From positions 554,475 through 618,474 of the forward strand of contig CEFQ01000005.1 in NCBI GenBank assembly GCA_900068845.1: a DNA stretch of 64,000 bases. Reading direction: 5' to 3'. Each line of letters begins with the position of its first letter. The first letter of the stretch is position 1. The position numbers were made by a program, and so were the translations under genes. Of the stretch, positions 44,440-53,528 are shown one piece after another. This DNA comes from Enterobacter ludwigii. Lineage in GTDB: Bacteria; Pseudomonadota; Gammaproteobacteria; Enterobacterales; Enterobacteriaceae. A model generated the notes under the pieces. The model saw nothing but the letters and a program-made list of their open reading frames with translations. It searched no databases and was not told where the DNA came from.

Positions 44440-45201
44440 TTAACTCAGCACCGACGAAACCAATAACTGGGTATACGGATGATGCGGATCGTCCAGCACC
44501 CGGTCGGTCAACCCGCTCTCCACCACGCGGCCCTGCTTCATCACCAGCAGGCGATGCGCCAGCAAACGCGCCACACCGAGATCGTGGGTGACAATCACCA
44601 CCGCCAGATTCAGCTCGCGCACCAACGTGCGCAGCAAATCCAGCAGACGCGCCTGCACTGACACATCCAGCCCGCCGGTCGGCTCATCCATAAACACCAG
44701 CGTCGGCTGCGTCACCAGGTTGCGCGCAATCTGTAACCGCTGCTGCATGCCGCCGGAAAAGGTGGTGGGCAGATCGTCGATGCGGTTAGCGGGGATTTCC
44801 ACATCCTGCAGCCAACGCATCGCCTCTTGACGGATATCGCCGTAATGACGCTGGCCCACCGCCATCAGGCGCTCGCCGATGTTGCCGCCCGCGGTGACCT
44901 GCGGACGTAAACCGTCGAGCGGATGCTGATGCACCACGCCCCATTCGGTACGCAGCAGGCGGCGACGATCGCTCTCGCTCAGCTGATAGAGATCCTGCGC
45001 GCGATAGAGAATGTTGCCCTGCTGCGGCGCTAAGCGTGCCGACAGGCTGCGCAGCAGCGTGGTTTTGCCCGAACCGGACTCCCCGACAATGCCTAATACT
45101 TCGCCGGGATAGAGCTCAAAGCTCACCTCTTCAAACCCTTTGCCGGGTGCATAAAGGTGCGTCAGATTGTTGACCGCAAGCAGCGGCTGTTCACTGTGCA
45201 T
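44440..45201 (-). CDS. phnK: C-P lyase subunit PhnK (ABC-type ATPase)
   Basis: A 253-residue ABC-type ATPase. Walker A GESGSGKTTLL, QHPLDGLRPQVTAGGNIGERLM in place of the usual Q-loop text, signature FSGGMQQRLQIARNL, Walker B LVFMDEPTGGLDVSVQARLLDLL and H-loop VTHDL. PhnK binds the PhnGHIJ core in E. coli. The start overlaps the end of phnJ by 11 bases; the open frame to 45270 lies inside phnJ. Confidence 0.94.
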   Translation of the reverse strand: MHSEQPLLAVNNLTHLYAPGKGFEEVSFELYPGEVLGIVGESGSGKTTLLRSLSARLAPQQGNILYRAQDLYQLSESDRRRLLRTEWGVVHQHPLDGLRPQVTAGGNIGERLMAVGQRHYGDIRQEAMRWLQDVEIPANRIDDLPTTFSGGMQQRLQIARNLVTQPTLVFMDEPTGGLDVSVQARLLDLLRTLVRELNLAVVIVTHDLGVARLLAHRLLVMKQGRVVESGLTDRVLDDPHHPYTQLLVSSVLS

Positions 45202-46039
45202 GCTGTTGTTCCTGCTGCTGGTGGCAAAAATCGGTATCGGAGCAGACATACATGCGCGTACCGGCGTCATCCATTACGACCTCGTCGAGGTAACTGTGGC
45301 GCGAACCGCACAGCGCGCAAGGTTCATCCCACTGCTGCACGCTGAACGGGTGATCGTCGAAGTCGAGGCTTTCTACTTTGGTGAACGGCGGCAGCGCATA
45401 GATGCGTTTCTCACGCCCGGCACCAAACAGCTGCAGCGCCGGCATCATGTGCATTTTGGGGTTGTCGAATTTGGGGATCGGCGACGGATCCATCACGTAG
45501 CGATCGTTGACCTTCACCGGATACGCATACGTCGTCGCGATATGGCCGTAGCGGGCGATATCTTCATACAGTTTCACCTGCATGATGCCGTACTCCTCCA
45601 ACGCGTGCATGGTGCGGGTTTCGGTCTCGCGCGGCTCAATAAAACGCAGCGGCTCCGGGATCGGCACCTGGAAAATCAGGATCTGATCTTCTTCCAGCGG
45701 CGTTTCCGGAATGCGGTGACGCGTCTGGATCAGCGTGGCATCCATAGTGCGTTCGGTGGTGGCCGCGCCGCTGACGCGCTGGAAGAAGTGACGAATCGAT
45801 ACCGCGTTGGTGGTGTCATCGGCGCCCTGATCGATCACTTTCAGCACATCGGCATCACCAATAATGCTGGCGGTGATCTGAATGCCGCCGGTGCCCCAGC
45901 CATAGGGCATCGGCATTTCGCGTCCGGCAAACGGCACCTGATAACCGGGAATCGCTACCGCTTTCAGAATGGCGCGGCGGAGGGTGCGTTTGGTCTGCTC
46001 ATCCAGATAACCGTTGTTATAGCCGGTTAACTCACTCAT
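45191..46039 (-). CDS. phnJ: Carbon-phosphorus lyase PhnJ (radical SAM)
   Basis: A 282-residue catalytic subunit that cleaves the C-P bond of ribosyl phosphonate to methane (or another alkane) and ribose cyclic phosphate, using an Fe-S cluster and SAM. The four key cysteines are at 241, 244, 266 and 272 (DEPCALCGSRHSYLDEVV...YVCSDTDFC), the positions I recall for E. coli PhnJ. MPYGWGTGGIQITAS and the GREMPMPYG block are highly conserved. It overlaps phnI by 8 and phnK by 11 bases. Confidence 0.97.
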   Translation of the reverse strand: MSELTGYNNGYLDEQTKRTLRRAILKAVAIPGYQVPFAGREMPMPYGWGTGGIQITASIIGDADVLKVIDQGADDTTNAVSIRHFFQRVSGAATTERTMDATLIQTRHRIPETPLEEDQILIFQVPIPEPLRFIEPRETETRTMHALEEYGIMQVKLYEDIARYGHIATTYAYPVKVNDRYVMDPSPIPKFDNPKMHMMPALQLFGAGREKRIYALPPFTKVESLDFDDHPFSVQQWDEPCALCGSRHSYLDEVVMDDAGTRMYVCSDTDFCHQQQEQQHAQ

Positions 46040-47108
46040 GGTTCTGCTCCTGATGCTGTTGGCGCAGCCGTTTCAGCAGCTCAAGCTCCGCCTGGAAATC
46101 GACGTAGTGCGGCAGTTTCAAGTGCGAGACAAAGCCCGCCGCTTCCACGTTGTCGGCATGCGACAGCACAAACTCTTCGTCCTGCGCCGGACCGGCAATG
46201 CGTTCGTTATACTCCGGCGCCTGCAGTGCGCGATCCACCAGCGCCATCGCCATCGCTTTACGCTCTGAACGACCAAACACCAGGCCGTAACCGCGCGTAA
46301 AGTGCGGCGCGCCGTCAGTTTCGGTGGTGAAGCCGTTGACCATTTCGCATTCGGTCAGCAGGATTTCGCCAATCTCAATCTCAAAGCCCAACTCTTCCGG
46401 GCAGATGGAGACGCTGAGATAGCCGGTGCGAATTTCGCCGGCGAACGGATGGTTGCGGCCGTAGCCGCGCTGCGTCGAGTAGCCGAGCGCCAGCAAGAAG
46501 CCTTCATCGCCGCGCACCAGCTGCTGCAGGCGTGCCGCACGCGTGGCCGGATAACCGGGCGGTTCGCGGGTGATGTCACACGGTTCGCTGCCGTCATCCT
46601 CTTCGCGCGCCGCCAATCCTTCTGCCGTCATCATGCTGAACACATGCGGACAGCGCTCCGGCAGCGCCTGATCGTCACGCGGCGCGGCAGGCGTTTCGCC
46701 GTTGGCCAGCAGGGTGAAATCGAGCAGGCGATGGCTGTAATCGTAGGTTGGGCCGAGCACCTGACCGCCGGGTAAATATTTATAGACGGCGGAGATTCGG
46801 CGCTCGATGCGCATCTCATCCGTTGCCAGCGCCAGACTGTCGGCGAGGCGCGGCAGCGTGGTGCGATAGGCACGCAGCAGGAAAATCGCCTCCACCAGAT
46901 CGCCGCTCGCTTGTTTGATCGCTAAGGCCGCCAGCTGCGGATCGTAGATGCCGCCTTCGGTCATCACGCGATCGACCGCTAATCCGAGCTGTTGTGCCAC
47001 CTGATCGCACTGCACTTCCGGCAGCGCACGGTCGCCACGGCGCAGATCGGCCTGCAGCTCATGGGCGCTGGCAATGGCCTTCTCACCCCCTTTTACCGCT
47101 ACGTACAT
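46032..47108 (-). CDS. phnI: C-P lyase core subunit PhnI
   Basis: A 358-residue subunit with nucleosidase activity in E. coli; with GHL it couples the phosphonate to ATP with release of adenine. The start MYVAVKGGEKAIASAHELQ aligns with E. coli PhnI; two more upstream codons are open but not needed. Blocks GYSTQRGYGRNHPFAGEIRTGY, VCPEELGFEIEIGEILLTECEMVN-like text and the C-terminal LKLPHYVDFQAELELLK are typical. Its ATG overlaps the phnH stop by one base. Confidence 0.96.
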   Translation of the reverse strand: MYVAVKGGEKAIASAHELQADLRRGDRALPEVQCDQVAQQLGLAVDRVMTEGGIYDPQLAALAIKQASGDLVEAIFLLRAYRTTLPRLADSLALATDEMRIERRISAVYKYLPGGQVLGPTYDYSHRLLDFTLLANGETPAAPRDDQALPERCPHVFSMMTAEGLAAREEDDGSEPCDITREPPGYPATRAARLQQLVRGDEGFLLALGYSTQRGYGRNHPFAGEIRTGYLSVSICPEELGFEIEIGEILLTECEMVNGFTTETDGAPHFTRGYGLVFGRSERKAMAMALVDRALQAPEYNERIAGPAQDEEFVLSHADNVEAAGFVSHLKLPHYVDFQAELELLKRLRQQHQEQNHE

Positions 47109-47683
47109 CAGCACACCTCCACGTCGGTGGTGCGTGGCAGCGCCATCATCGCTTCACCGCAGGTAAAAATCAGATCAACGCCTTGGGGAAACGGATGTGG
47201 ACGCTCACGCAGATAGTGCAGAATCGCTTCCGGCAGCTGCGGCGCAATGGCGCGTGGCTCGCGTAAACCGGGGCCAGAGAGGCGCAGCGTCAACCCACCG
47301 CTTAATGACGGCACTTCGACGATCAACGTGGTGCTCTTCTCAGGTGACATGTTGTCACCCGCAGCGAACAGCGACGGATCGGGATTGGCCGCGGCGTGCG
47401 TCAGCGCAAACGGCGCATCGCGCTCATCAACAATCGGCACGCCGGTGTGGAATCGCAGATTACTGCGCACCACGTCGTTATCCATGCGGCCATCCAGCCA
47501 CAGCGCGCTCTCTTGATCGACCAGCGTCAGCAGTACCGCCGTCGCCGCCGGTGAGAGATCGCCCCAGCCCTGCTGCAGCGGCAGCGATACCATCACGCCC
47601 GGCTCGCTCATCGCTTTGAGGATGCGACGGAAGGCACGTTGGGCATCAGCCACCGGATGGTTAAAACTCGCCAGTAAAGTCAT
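47108..47683 (-). CDS. phnH: C-P lyase core subunit PhnH
   Basis: A 191-residue subunit of the PhnGHIJ core. It starts MTLLASFNHPVADAQRAFRRILKAMSEPG, typical of PhnH, and holds TAVLLTLVDQESALWLDG and PLSGGLTLRLSGPG-like text (PSLSGGLTLRLSGPGLRE). The ATG overlaps the phnG stop (TGATG). Confidence 0.95.
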   Translation of the reverse strand: MTLLASFNHPVADAQRAFRRILKAMSEPGVMVSLPLQQGWGDLSPAATAVLLTLVDQESALWLDGRMDNDVVRSNLRFHTGVPIVDERDAPFALTHAAANPDPSLFAAGDNMSPEKSTTLIVEVPSLSGGLTLRLSGPGLREPRAIAPQLPEAILHYLRERPHPFPQGVDLIFTCGEAMMALPRTTDVEVC

Positions 47684-48129
47684 CAGTTATCTCCGCGAAC
47701 CAGCGTAAAGAAATCCACTTTGGAGCTGGCGATTTCACGTGCGCGCAGCTGACGCTGCTCTTCACGCAGTGCCGCCAGCGGGGCAATCAATTTTTCCTGT
47801 AACAACGCCTGGGTTTCGGGCTGTTGCAGCAGCGCATCAATCAGCGCGCAGCGTTCCGCGTGCGATTTATCGCGTCCCAGCACGTAGCTAAAGCCGAGCG
47901 TGCCGTCGTGCAGTTTCACTACCGCACGCGTCACCGTGGCATCACCCATCACGAAGCGCTTACCGCTGCCGCCCATGCGTGCCTGCAGCCGGGTCAAACC
48001 GGTTTCCGCTGGGCGCACGCGTTCAAAACTGGCGTTGAGTTTTAACGGCTGCCAGTGCGCCTCAAGCTGGCTGGCTTCACTGTGTGCCAGCACCGAGAGC
48101 CAATGCTGGCGGGCTGTTTGCTGTTTCAT
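47683..48129 (-). CDS. phnG: C-P lyase core subunit PhnG
   Basis: A 148-residue core subunit: TARQHWLSVLAHSEASQLEAHW, RPAETGLTRLQARMGGSGKRFVMGDATVTRAVV and SYVLGRDKSHAERCALIDALLQ are typical of PhnG. The ATG overlaps the phnF stop (ATGA). It is the first enzyme gene of the phnFGHIJK block. Confidence 0.95.
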   Translation of the reverse strand: MKQQTARQHWLSVLAHSEASQLEAHWQPLKLNASFERVRPAETGLTRLQARMGGSGKRFVMGDATVTRAVVKLHDGTLGFSYVLGRDKSHAERCALIDALLQQPETQALLQEKLIAPLAALREEQRQLRAREIASSKVDFFTLVRGDN

Positions 48130-48842
48130 TGATGCTCCAGAGTCAGTTCAATCATGTCGCCACGCGTCAGGCTGATGGAGTATTCCGCCACCTGACCATC
48201 GCGATGTTTATTCAGGGTGCGCACGCACAACAGCGGCGACTGCAGCGCAATCTCCAGCTGCTTGCACTCTTTGGCCTGCGCGCGGCGGGTGCTGATGCGG
48301 GTTTGGCTGCGCGTCAGGCTCAGACCAAGTTGCTGTTGCATAAAGTCGTGCAATGAACCGCTGTGAAACTGCTGCAGCGCCGGCCACCAGTTGAGATCGG
48401 CCAGGAAGTGATTGATGACGCACACCGCCACGCCATTAACACGGCGCAGCGTGCGCAGATGAATGACGTTGTCGCCTTCATTGATGCCCAGCGCGCTGGC
48501 CACATCGCTGCTGGCCGGACGCAGCACCGCCAGCAGGCGTTCACTGGTGGGATGGCTGCCCTGCTCCATCAGGTTTTGGCTAAAGCGCGCTTGCGCATGC
48601 AGCGGGTAATCGTAGGGACGCATCAGCACCAAAATGCCCACGCCGTGACGCCGTTGCAGCAGCCCTTTATTCACTAACTCGTCGACCGCGCGCCGCAAGG
48701 TGTGACGGTTTACTTCATAGTGATCGGCCAGCTGCTGTTCGGAAGGCAGATAGTCGCCGCAGCGATAGCGCTCCTGCAGCGCCTGCTCCAGTTGGGCAGC
48801 AACGGCCTGATAGACAGTGGTCGGATGTCTGGATATCTCCAT
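48126..48842 (-). CDS. phnF: GntR/HutC-type regulator PhnF
   Basis: A 238-residue regulator. An N-terminal winged helix (VYQAVAAQLEQALQERYRCGDYLPSEQQLADHYEVNRHTLRRAVDELVNKGLLQRRHG) is followed by a UTRA ligand domain (~95-235). In E. coli phnF is inside the phnC-P operon; here it opens a separate block directly behind its own Pho box. An in-frame GTG at 48845 is an equally possible start (GAGG 8 bases upstream). A ligand from phosphonate breakdown is likely but unproven. Confidence 0.93.
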   Translation of the reverse strand: MEISRHPTTVYQAVAAQLEQALQERYRCGDYLPSEQQLADHYEVNRHTLRRAVDELVNKGLLQRRHGVGILVLMRPYDYPLHAQARFSQNLMEQGSHPTSERLLAVLRPASSDVASALGINEGDNVIHLRTLRRVNGVAVCVINHFLADLNWWPALQQFHSGSLHDFMQQQLGLSLTRSQTRISTRRAQAKECKQLEIALQSPLLCVRTLNKHRDGQVAEYSISLTRGDMIELTLEHQ

Positions 48843-48921
48843 CACGCTCTATACCTCATTCGCATTGGTTGAGGAACGCAGCGGGCTTGCTGCGGGATGG
48901 CGATTACATTGCGTGCGCCAG

Positions 48922-48961
48922 ATGACAGCGGCGTGACGGCTCAATGACGTGAAGATGAATT
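48922..48961 (-). promoter_or_regulatory. Four-unit Pho box upstream of phnF
   Basis: Read leftward: AATTCAT (48955-48961), ACGTCAT (48944-48950), CCGTCAC (48933-48939) and CTGTCAT (48922-48928), at exact 11-bp spacing. This is the same layout as at phnC. TGTAAT, 13 bases further on, could serve as -10. Confidence 0.8.
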
Positions 48962-49118
48962 TGCTTTAGGACAGCAGAATGTCAGCGCAGCAGCAGATTT
49001 AATAAATTATGTTTAACTGTTTGCTTTGTGACAGTGTTCAAAAGTTTACCGCTTATTTACATCACGCTTTCACTGCCCTTACGCAGTACAGCATGGGGAT
49101 GTTCTGCTAAGTTAAAAG

Positions 49119-51314
49119 ATGAATCCTTCTTGTCAGGCCAACCCTAAAATGATTAACGCACTAAAACTATCGGATGGTTTTCGTCGCAACTTTGTTCGCG
49201 AAGTTATTTTGCCGCTGGTGGCAATTTTGCTGCTTACCTTTGTTGGCGCGGGCGTAGGGTTGTTTTGGGGTACCTCATTAACCAATAACGAAGCGCGCGA
49301 TCAGCAGCAACGCATGATTGAGGCCTCCTTTACGCAGAGCCTGACGGAACATTTGCGTCAACTGCGCAGCCTGACGCGCTGGTCGCCGCTCGCCGATCAG
49401 CTGGCGTCGTCGCATCCCGATCAGCGCTGGCTGACGCAAAATGTTGGCGGCTGGCTGTATGACATGTTTGATCACCAGCTGGTGGTGCTGCTGGACCGCG
49501 ACAACCAGCTGATTAACGTGTGGCGCAACGGCCAACCGGTGCCGGATAAACGCATCGGCCCTTACTTGCAAGACATGCTGAAAAGCCCATGGGTACAACA
49601 CAGTGATGTGGTGGCGGGCCCGACCGACCACGCCGATTTCGTGCGTATTGGTCAACGCGCCGCTGCGCTGGCGGTAGGCGATATCAGCAGCACTAAACAA
49701 GCCGGACGCTATCGTCTGGTGAGCATCAAGTTTCTGGATGATGGCTATCTGCGTAACCTCGCGGATCGCAGCCAATTGCGCCAGCTGCACTTCAGCGACA
49801 GCGAACCGGCGGAAAAGACCAAAGCGCGATATCTGTTGAATTCGCAACAGGGTGAGCCGGTGGGTTATCTCAGCTGGCAGCCTGACAAACCTGGCGCGCA
49901 AATGCTGCGCACCATCGGCCCTTCAACGCTGTTATCGGTGATCTTAATTACGCTGTTATGTCTGGTGATGGTGCGCCGCATCTGGACTTCGTCGCTCAAG
50001 CTGTCGCAGTCGTTGCTCAAACTCGGTGCCAGCGAAGCGCAGGCGCAGCATCTGGCTTTCCATGATGTGCTGACCGGTTTGCCGAATCGTTCGCTGGTGG
50101 AGGATCGTCTCACTCAAGCGCTGGCGGCCGCCGGACGCCACGATCAGCGCGTGGCCCTGCTGCTGCTGGATCTTGATCGCTTTAAGAACATTAACGATAC
50201 CTACGGCCATCACGCCGGTGATGAGCTGATCATTGAAGTGGCGCGACGACTTAATGAGATGGTGCGCGCCAGTGACACCGTCGGACGTATCGGCGGCGAC
50301 GAGTTCATTATCGTCATGCCCGGTGTCGATAATATTGGCCAGGTGCAGTCGCTGGCCAACCGCATCATCGCGCGTTTAAGCGAGCCCTATCAGCTGGTCG
50401 GTAGTGAATTGTGGGTGGGTGTGAGTATTGGGCTGGCATTGGCACCGAAAGACGGTATTGATCGGCTGGAGCTGATGCGCAAAGCGGATATTGCGCTCTA
50501 TGATGCGAAAAATCACGGGCGTGGTCAGTATCGCCAGTTCGAGAAGGTGATGGATGAATCGCTGCGTACCCGCCAGCAAATGGCGGCCGATTTACGTCAG
50601 GCACTGGTGAAATTTGAGGGATTAGCGGTGTGGTATCAGCCGTTAATGGACATCAGCGGCCAGCAGGTGGTGGGTTTGGAAGCGCTGCTGCGCTGGCATC
50701 ATGCGTTGCGCGGTGATGTCTCGCCGGGGGATTTCATCGCCATCGCTGAAGAGACCGGTATGATCATTCCGCTGGGCGAATGGGTGCTGCGCGAAGCCTG
50801 TAAAACGTCATTAAAGCTGCCCGCTATTGTGGTGGCAGTCAATGTCTCGCCGGTACAATTCCGTGCCAGCAATTTCGTCGAGCGCGTCGTCCAGATCGTG
50901 CAAGAAGAAGGTGCCGATCCCAAGCGCCTGGAACTGGAGATCACCGAAGGCGTGTTGATTGAAGATGAACATGAAGCGCGCAATAGCATCATCGCGCTGC
51001 GCGAAGCCGGTTTCCGCATTGCGCTGGATGATTTTGGCACCGGCTATTCGAGCCTGAATTACCTCAGCACTTTCCCGGTGGATAAAATCAAAATCGACCG
51101 CTCCTTTACCCAGTCGCTGGGTGTGGCGCAAAACTCTACCGCGATTGTCGAATCGGTGGTGCGGTTAGGCCATGCGATGGGCTTAACCGTCACCGCCGAA
51201 GGGGTTGAAACTGAAAGTCAAAAGAGCGCGCTGGCCGACGCGGGCTGCAATCAACTGCAGGGGTATTTATTTAGCCACGCGGTGCCGTTTGAAGAGATTG
51301 AGAAGATGGTGTGA
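49119..51314 (+). CDS. Membrane GGDEF-EAL protein with CHASE4 sensor
   Basis: A 731-residue dual c-di-GMP protein. TM1 lies at ~30-52, a periplasmic CHASE4-like sensor at ~55-270 and TM2 at ~272-292. The GGDEF domain has intact GGDEF at 392-396 and an RASD inhibitory site five residues before it. The EAL domain has EALLRW at 521-526, NVSPVQF, EITE, DDFGTGYSS and KIDRSF. Both active sites look intact, so it may make and degrade c-di-GMP. The start is uncertain (49119 or 49149). The REP array begins about 35 bases after its stop. Confidence 0.9.
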   Translation: MNPSCQANPKMINALKLSDGFRRNFVREVILPLVAILLLTFVGAGVGLFWGTSLTNNEARDQQQRMIEASFTQSLTEHLRQLRSLTRWSPLADQLASSHPDQRWLTQNVGGWLYDMFDHQLVVLLDRDNQLINVWRNGQPVPDKRIGPYLQDMLKSPWVQHSDVVAGPTDHADFVRIGQRAAALAVGDISSTKQAGRYRLVSIKFLDDGYLRNLADRSQLRQLHFSDSEPAEKTKARYLLNSQQGEPVGYLSWQPDKPGAQMLRTIGPSTLLSVILITLLCLVMVRRIWTSSLKLSQSLLKLGASEAQAQHLAFHDVLTGLPNRSLVEDRLTQALAAAGRHDQRVALLLLDLDRFKNINDTYGHHAGDELIIEVARRLNEMVRASDTVGRIGGDEFIIVMPGVDNIGQVQSLANRIIARLSEPYQLVGSELWVGVSIGLALAPKDGIDRLELMRKADIALYDAKNHGRGQYRQFEKVMDESLRTRQQMAADLRQALVKFEGLAVWYQPLMDISGQQVVGLEALLRWHHALRGDVSPGDFIAIAEETGMIIPLGEWVLREACKTSLKLPAIVVAVNVSPVQFRASNFVERVVQIVQEEGADPKRLELEITEGVLIEDEHEARNSIIALREAGFRIALDDFGTGYSSLNYLSTFPVDKIKIDRSFTQSLGVAQNSTAIVESVVRLGHAMGLTVTAEGVETESQKSALADAGCNQLQGYLFSHAVPFEEIEKMV

Positions 51315-53013
51315 GCGAACATACGTGGCGGCGGCGCGCCCCTCCCGCTATGGCGCAATAAATTGCGCCGCTACGGTGTGGGCTGATGTTGGATGCATTA
51401 TTTATCAACCGCAGCTCCGTGCCCATTACGGTATGGGATGCATCATTTATTATCCGCACCTGTAGCGGCGCGATTCATCGCGCGGTTTTGAATTACCCGC
51501 CGCAGCTCCGTGCTCATCCCGGCATGGCGCAATAAATTGCGCCGCTACGGTGTGGGCTGAATTGCGCCGCTACGGTGTGGCGATGTTGGATACAATATTT
51601 ATCAACCGCAGCTCCGTGCCCATTACGGTATGGGATGCATCATTTATTATCCGCACCTGTAGCGGCGCGATTCATCGCGCGGTTTTGAATTACCCGCCGC
51701 AGCTCCGTGCTCATCCCGCTATTGCGCAATAAATTGCGCCGCTACAGTGTGGGCTGATGTTGGATGCATTATTTATCAACCACAGCTCCGTACCCATTAC
51801 GGTATGGGATGCATCATTTATTATCCGCACCTGTAGCGGCGCGATTCATCGCGCGGTTTTGAATTACCCGCCGCAGCTCCGTGCTCATCCCGCTATTGCG
51901 CAATAAATTGCGCCGCTACAGTGTGGGCTGATGTTGGATGCATTATTTATCAACCACAGCTCCGTACCCATTACGGTATGGGATGCATCATTTATTATCC
52001 GCACCTGTAGCGGCGCGATTCATCGCGCGGTTTTGAATTACCCGCCGCAGCTCCGTGCTCATCCCGCTATTGCGCAATAAATTGCGCCGCTACAGTGTGG
52101 GCTGATGTTGGATGCATTATTTATCAACCACAGCTCCGTACCCATTACGGTATGGGATGCATCATTTATTATCCGCACCTGTAGCGGCGCGATTCATCGC
52201 GCGGTTTTGAATTACCCGCCGCAGCTCCGTGCTCATCCCGCTATTGCGCAATAAATTGCGCCGCTACAGTGTGGGCTGATGTTGGATGCATTATTTATCA
52301 ACCACAGCTCCGTACCCATTACGGTATGGGATGCATCATTTATTATCCGCACCTGTAGCGGCGCGATTCATCGCGCGGTTTTGAATTACCCGCCGCAGCT
52401 CCGTGCTCATCCCGCTATTGCGCAATAAATTGCGCCGCTACAGTGTGGGCTGATGTTGGATGCATTATTTATCAACCACAGCTCCGTACCCATTACGGTA
52501 TGGGATGCATCATTTATTATCCGCACCTGTAGCGGCGCGATTCATCGCGCGGTTTTGAATTACCCGCCGCAGCTCCGTGCTCATCCCGCTATTGCGCAAT
52601 AAATTGCGCCGCTACGGTGTGGCGATGTTGGATACAATATTTATCAACCGCAGCTCCGTGCACATCCCGGCATGGCGCAATAAATTGCGCCGCTACGGTG
52701 TGGGCTGATGTTGGATGCATTATTTATCAACCGCAGCTCCGTGCCCATTACGGTATGGGATGCATCATTTATTATCCGCACCTGTAGCGGCGCGATTCAT
52801 CGCGCGGTTTTGAATTACCCGCCGCAGCTCCGTGCACATCCCGGCATGGCGCAATAAATTGCGCCGCTACGGTGTGTGCTGCTGTTGGATACATCATTCA
52901 CACATCGCGCGCTTTATTTTGAATCAATAATTTGGAATCCACATCCATAAAATAAAAGCAAAGAATGACATGGAAAATTTTATGACTCACTCTCCTTAAA
53001 AAAGGAGATAACA
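51315..53013. other. Gene-free region dominated by the BIME array
   Basis: 1.7 kb without a gene. Apart from the array, the last ~130 bases (52885-53013) are AT-rich and hold only the RAYT leader with its ribosome site AAAAAAGGAGATAAC. Confidence 0.7.
51351..52876. repeat. BIME array: tandem 174-bp units with facing REPs
   Basis: About 1.5 kb of tandem repeats. REP type A (GCGCAATAAATTGCGCCGCTAC) starts near 51351, 51523, 51721, 51895, 52069, 52243, 52417, 52591, 52672 and 52845, with one partial copy near 51559. The facing type B (TGTAGCGGCGCGATTCATCG) occurs eight times (near 51461, 51659, 51832, 52006, 52180, 52354, 52528, 52782). The five units from 51721 to 52590 are each 174 bp and look identical by eye. 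The outer units carry sequence variants. ORFs here are artefacts. It ends about 140 bases before the RAYT gene. Confidence 0.95.
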
Positions 53014-53454
53014 ATGAATTTGAGGAAGAACACGCGCTTAAAAAATTATGATTACAGCTCACAAGGCGCATATTTCATTACGTTAGTCACTCGCTTACGT
53101 GAATCAATCTTTGGTCATATCGAAAGTACACGATTGATTCCCTCATCCATAGGCCTTGTAGCAGAACAGGAATGGAGCACGCTCTTTACTCGAATATCAG
53201 GCATTAAATTAGATGTGTTCATTCTGATGCCCAACCATCTGCACGGGATATTATGGTTAACTGATGAAAACGCTCTTACGCTGTCACGTATAATGGCTTT
53301 ATATAAAGCGGGTGTAAGCCGAATATGTCAGCAATCTATCTGGCAATATAATTTTCACGAACGGATTATTCGTGATGAACGAGAATTATTCTTTACCCGA
53401 CAATATATTGAACAGAATCCGTTGCGGTGGGAATCGGACCGTTACTACAGATAA
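53014..53454 (+). CDS. REP-associated tyrosine transposase (RAYT/TnpA-REP-like)
   Basis: A 146-residue Y1-type (HUH) transposase-like protein of the IS200/IS605-related family. It has RLKNYDYSSQGAYFITLVT at the N-terminus, the HUH motif His75-Leu-His77 in MPNHLHGI, and the catalytic Tyr131 in QYIEQNPLRWESDRYY; IWQYNFHERIIRDERE just before is also diagnostic. All catalytic residues are present. It has no IS ends; instead REPs flank it on both sides (array ending 52876; pair at 53467-53527). RAYTs of this kind cleave and join REP single strands in vitro in E. coli. The ribosome site AAGGAGATAAC is strong. It is somewhat shorter than typical members. Confidence 0.9.
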   Translation: MNLRKNTRLKNYDYSSQGAYFITLVTRLRESIFGHIESTRLIPSSIGLVAEQEWSTLFTRISGIKLDVFILMPNHLHGILWLTDENALTLSRIMALYKAGVSRICQQSIWQYNFHERIIRDERELFFTRQYIEQNPLRWESDRYYR

Positions 53455-53466
53455 GTAAAAGAATGC

Positions 53467-53527
53467 CAATAAATTGCGCCGCTACGGATGTATGCACGTA
53501 TGTGTAGCGGCGCGATTCATCGCGCAC
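53467..53527. repeat. REP pair downstream of the RAYT gene
   Basis: AATAAATTGCGCCGCTACGG faces GTAGCGGCGCGATTCATCGC across a ~20-base spacer. It closes the RAYT unit and touches the 3' end of the convergent SDR gene, whose stop lies 2 bases further. Confidence 0.88.
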
Positions 53528-53528
53528 C

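Noticed and set aside
51205..51732. Several 60-86 residue ORFs after the GGDEF-EAL gene
   Set aside because: They read through REP repeats, and the same peptides recur with each repeat unit.
51351..52876. CRISPR array
   Set aside because: The period is 174 bp with identical 'spacers', and the repeated parts are palindromic REPs facing each other. No cas genes are present. It is a BIME array.
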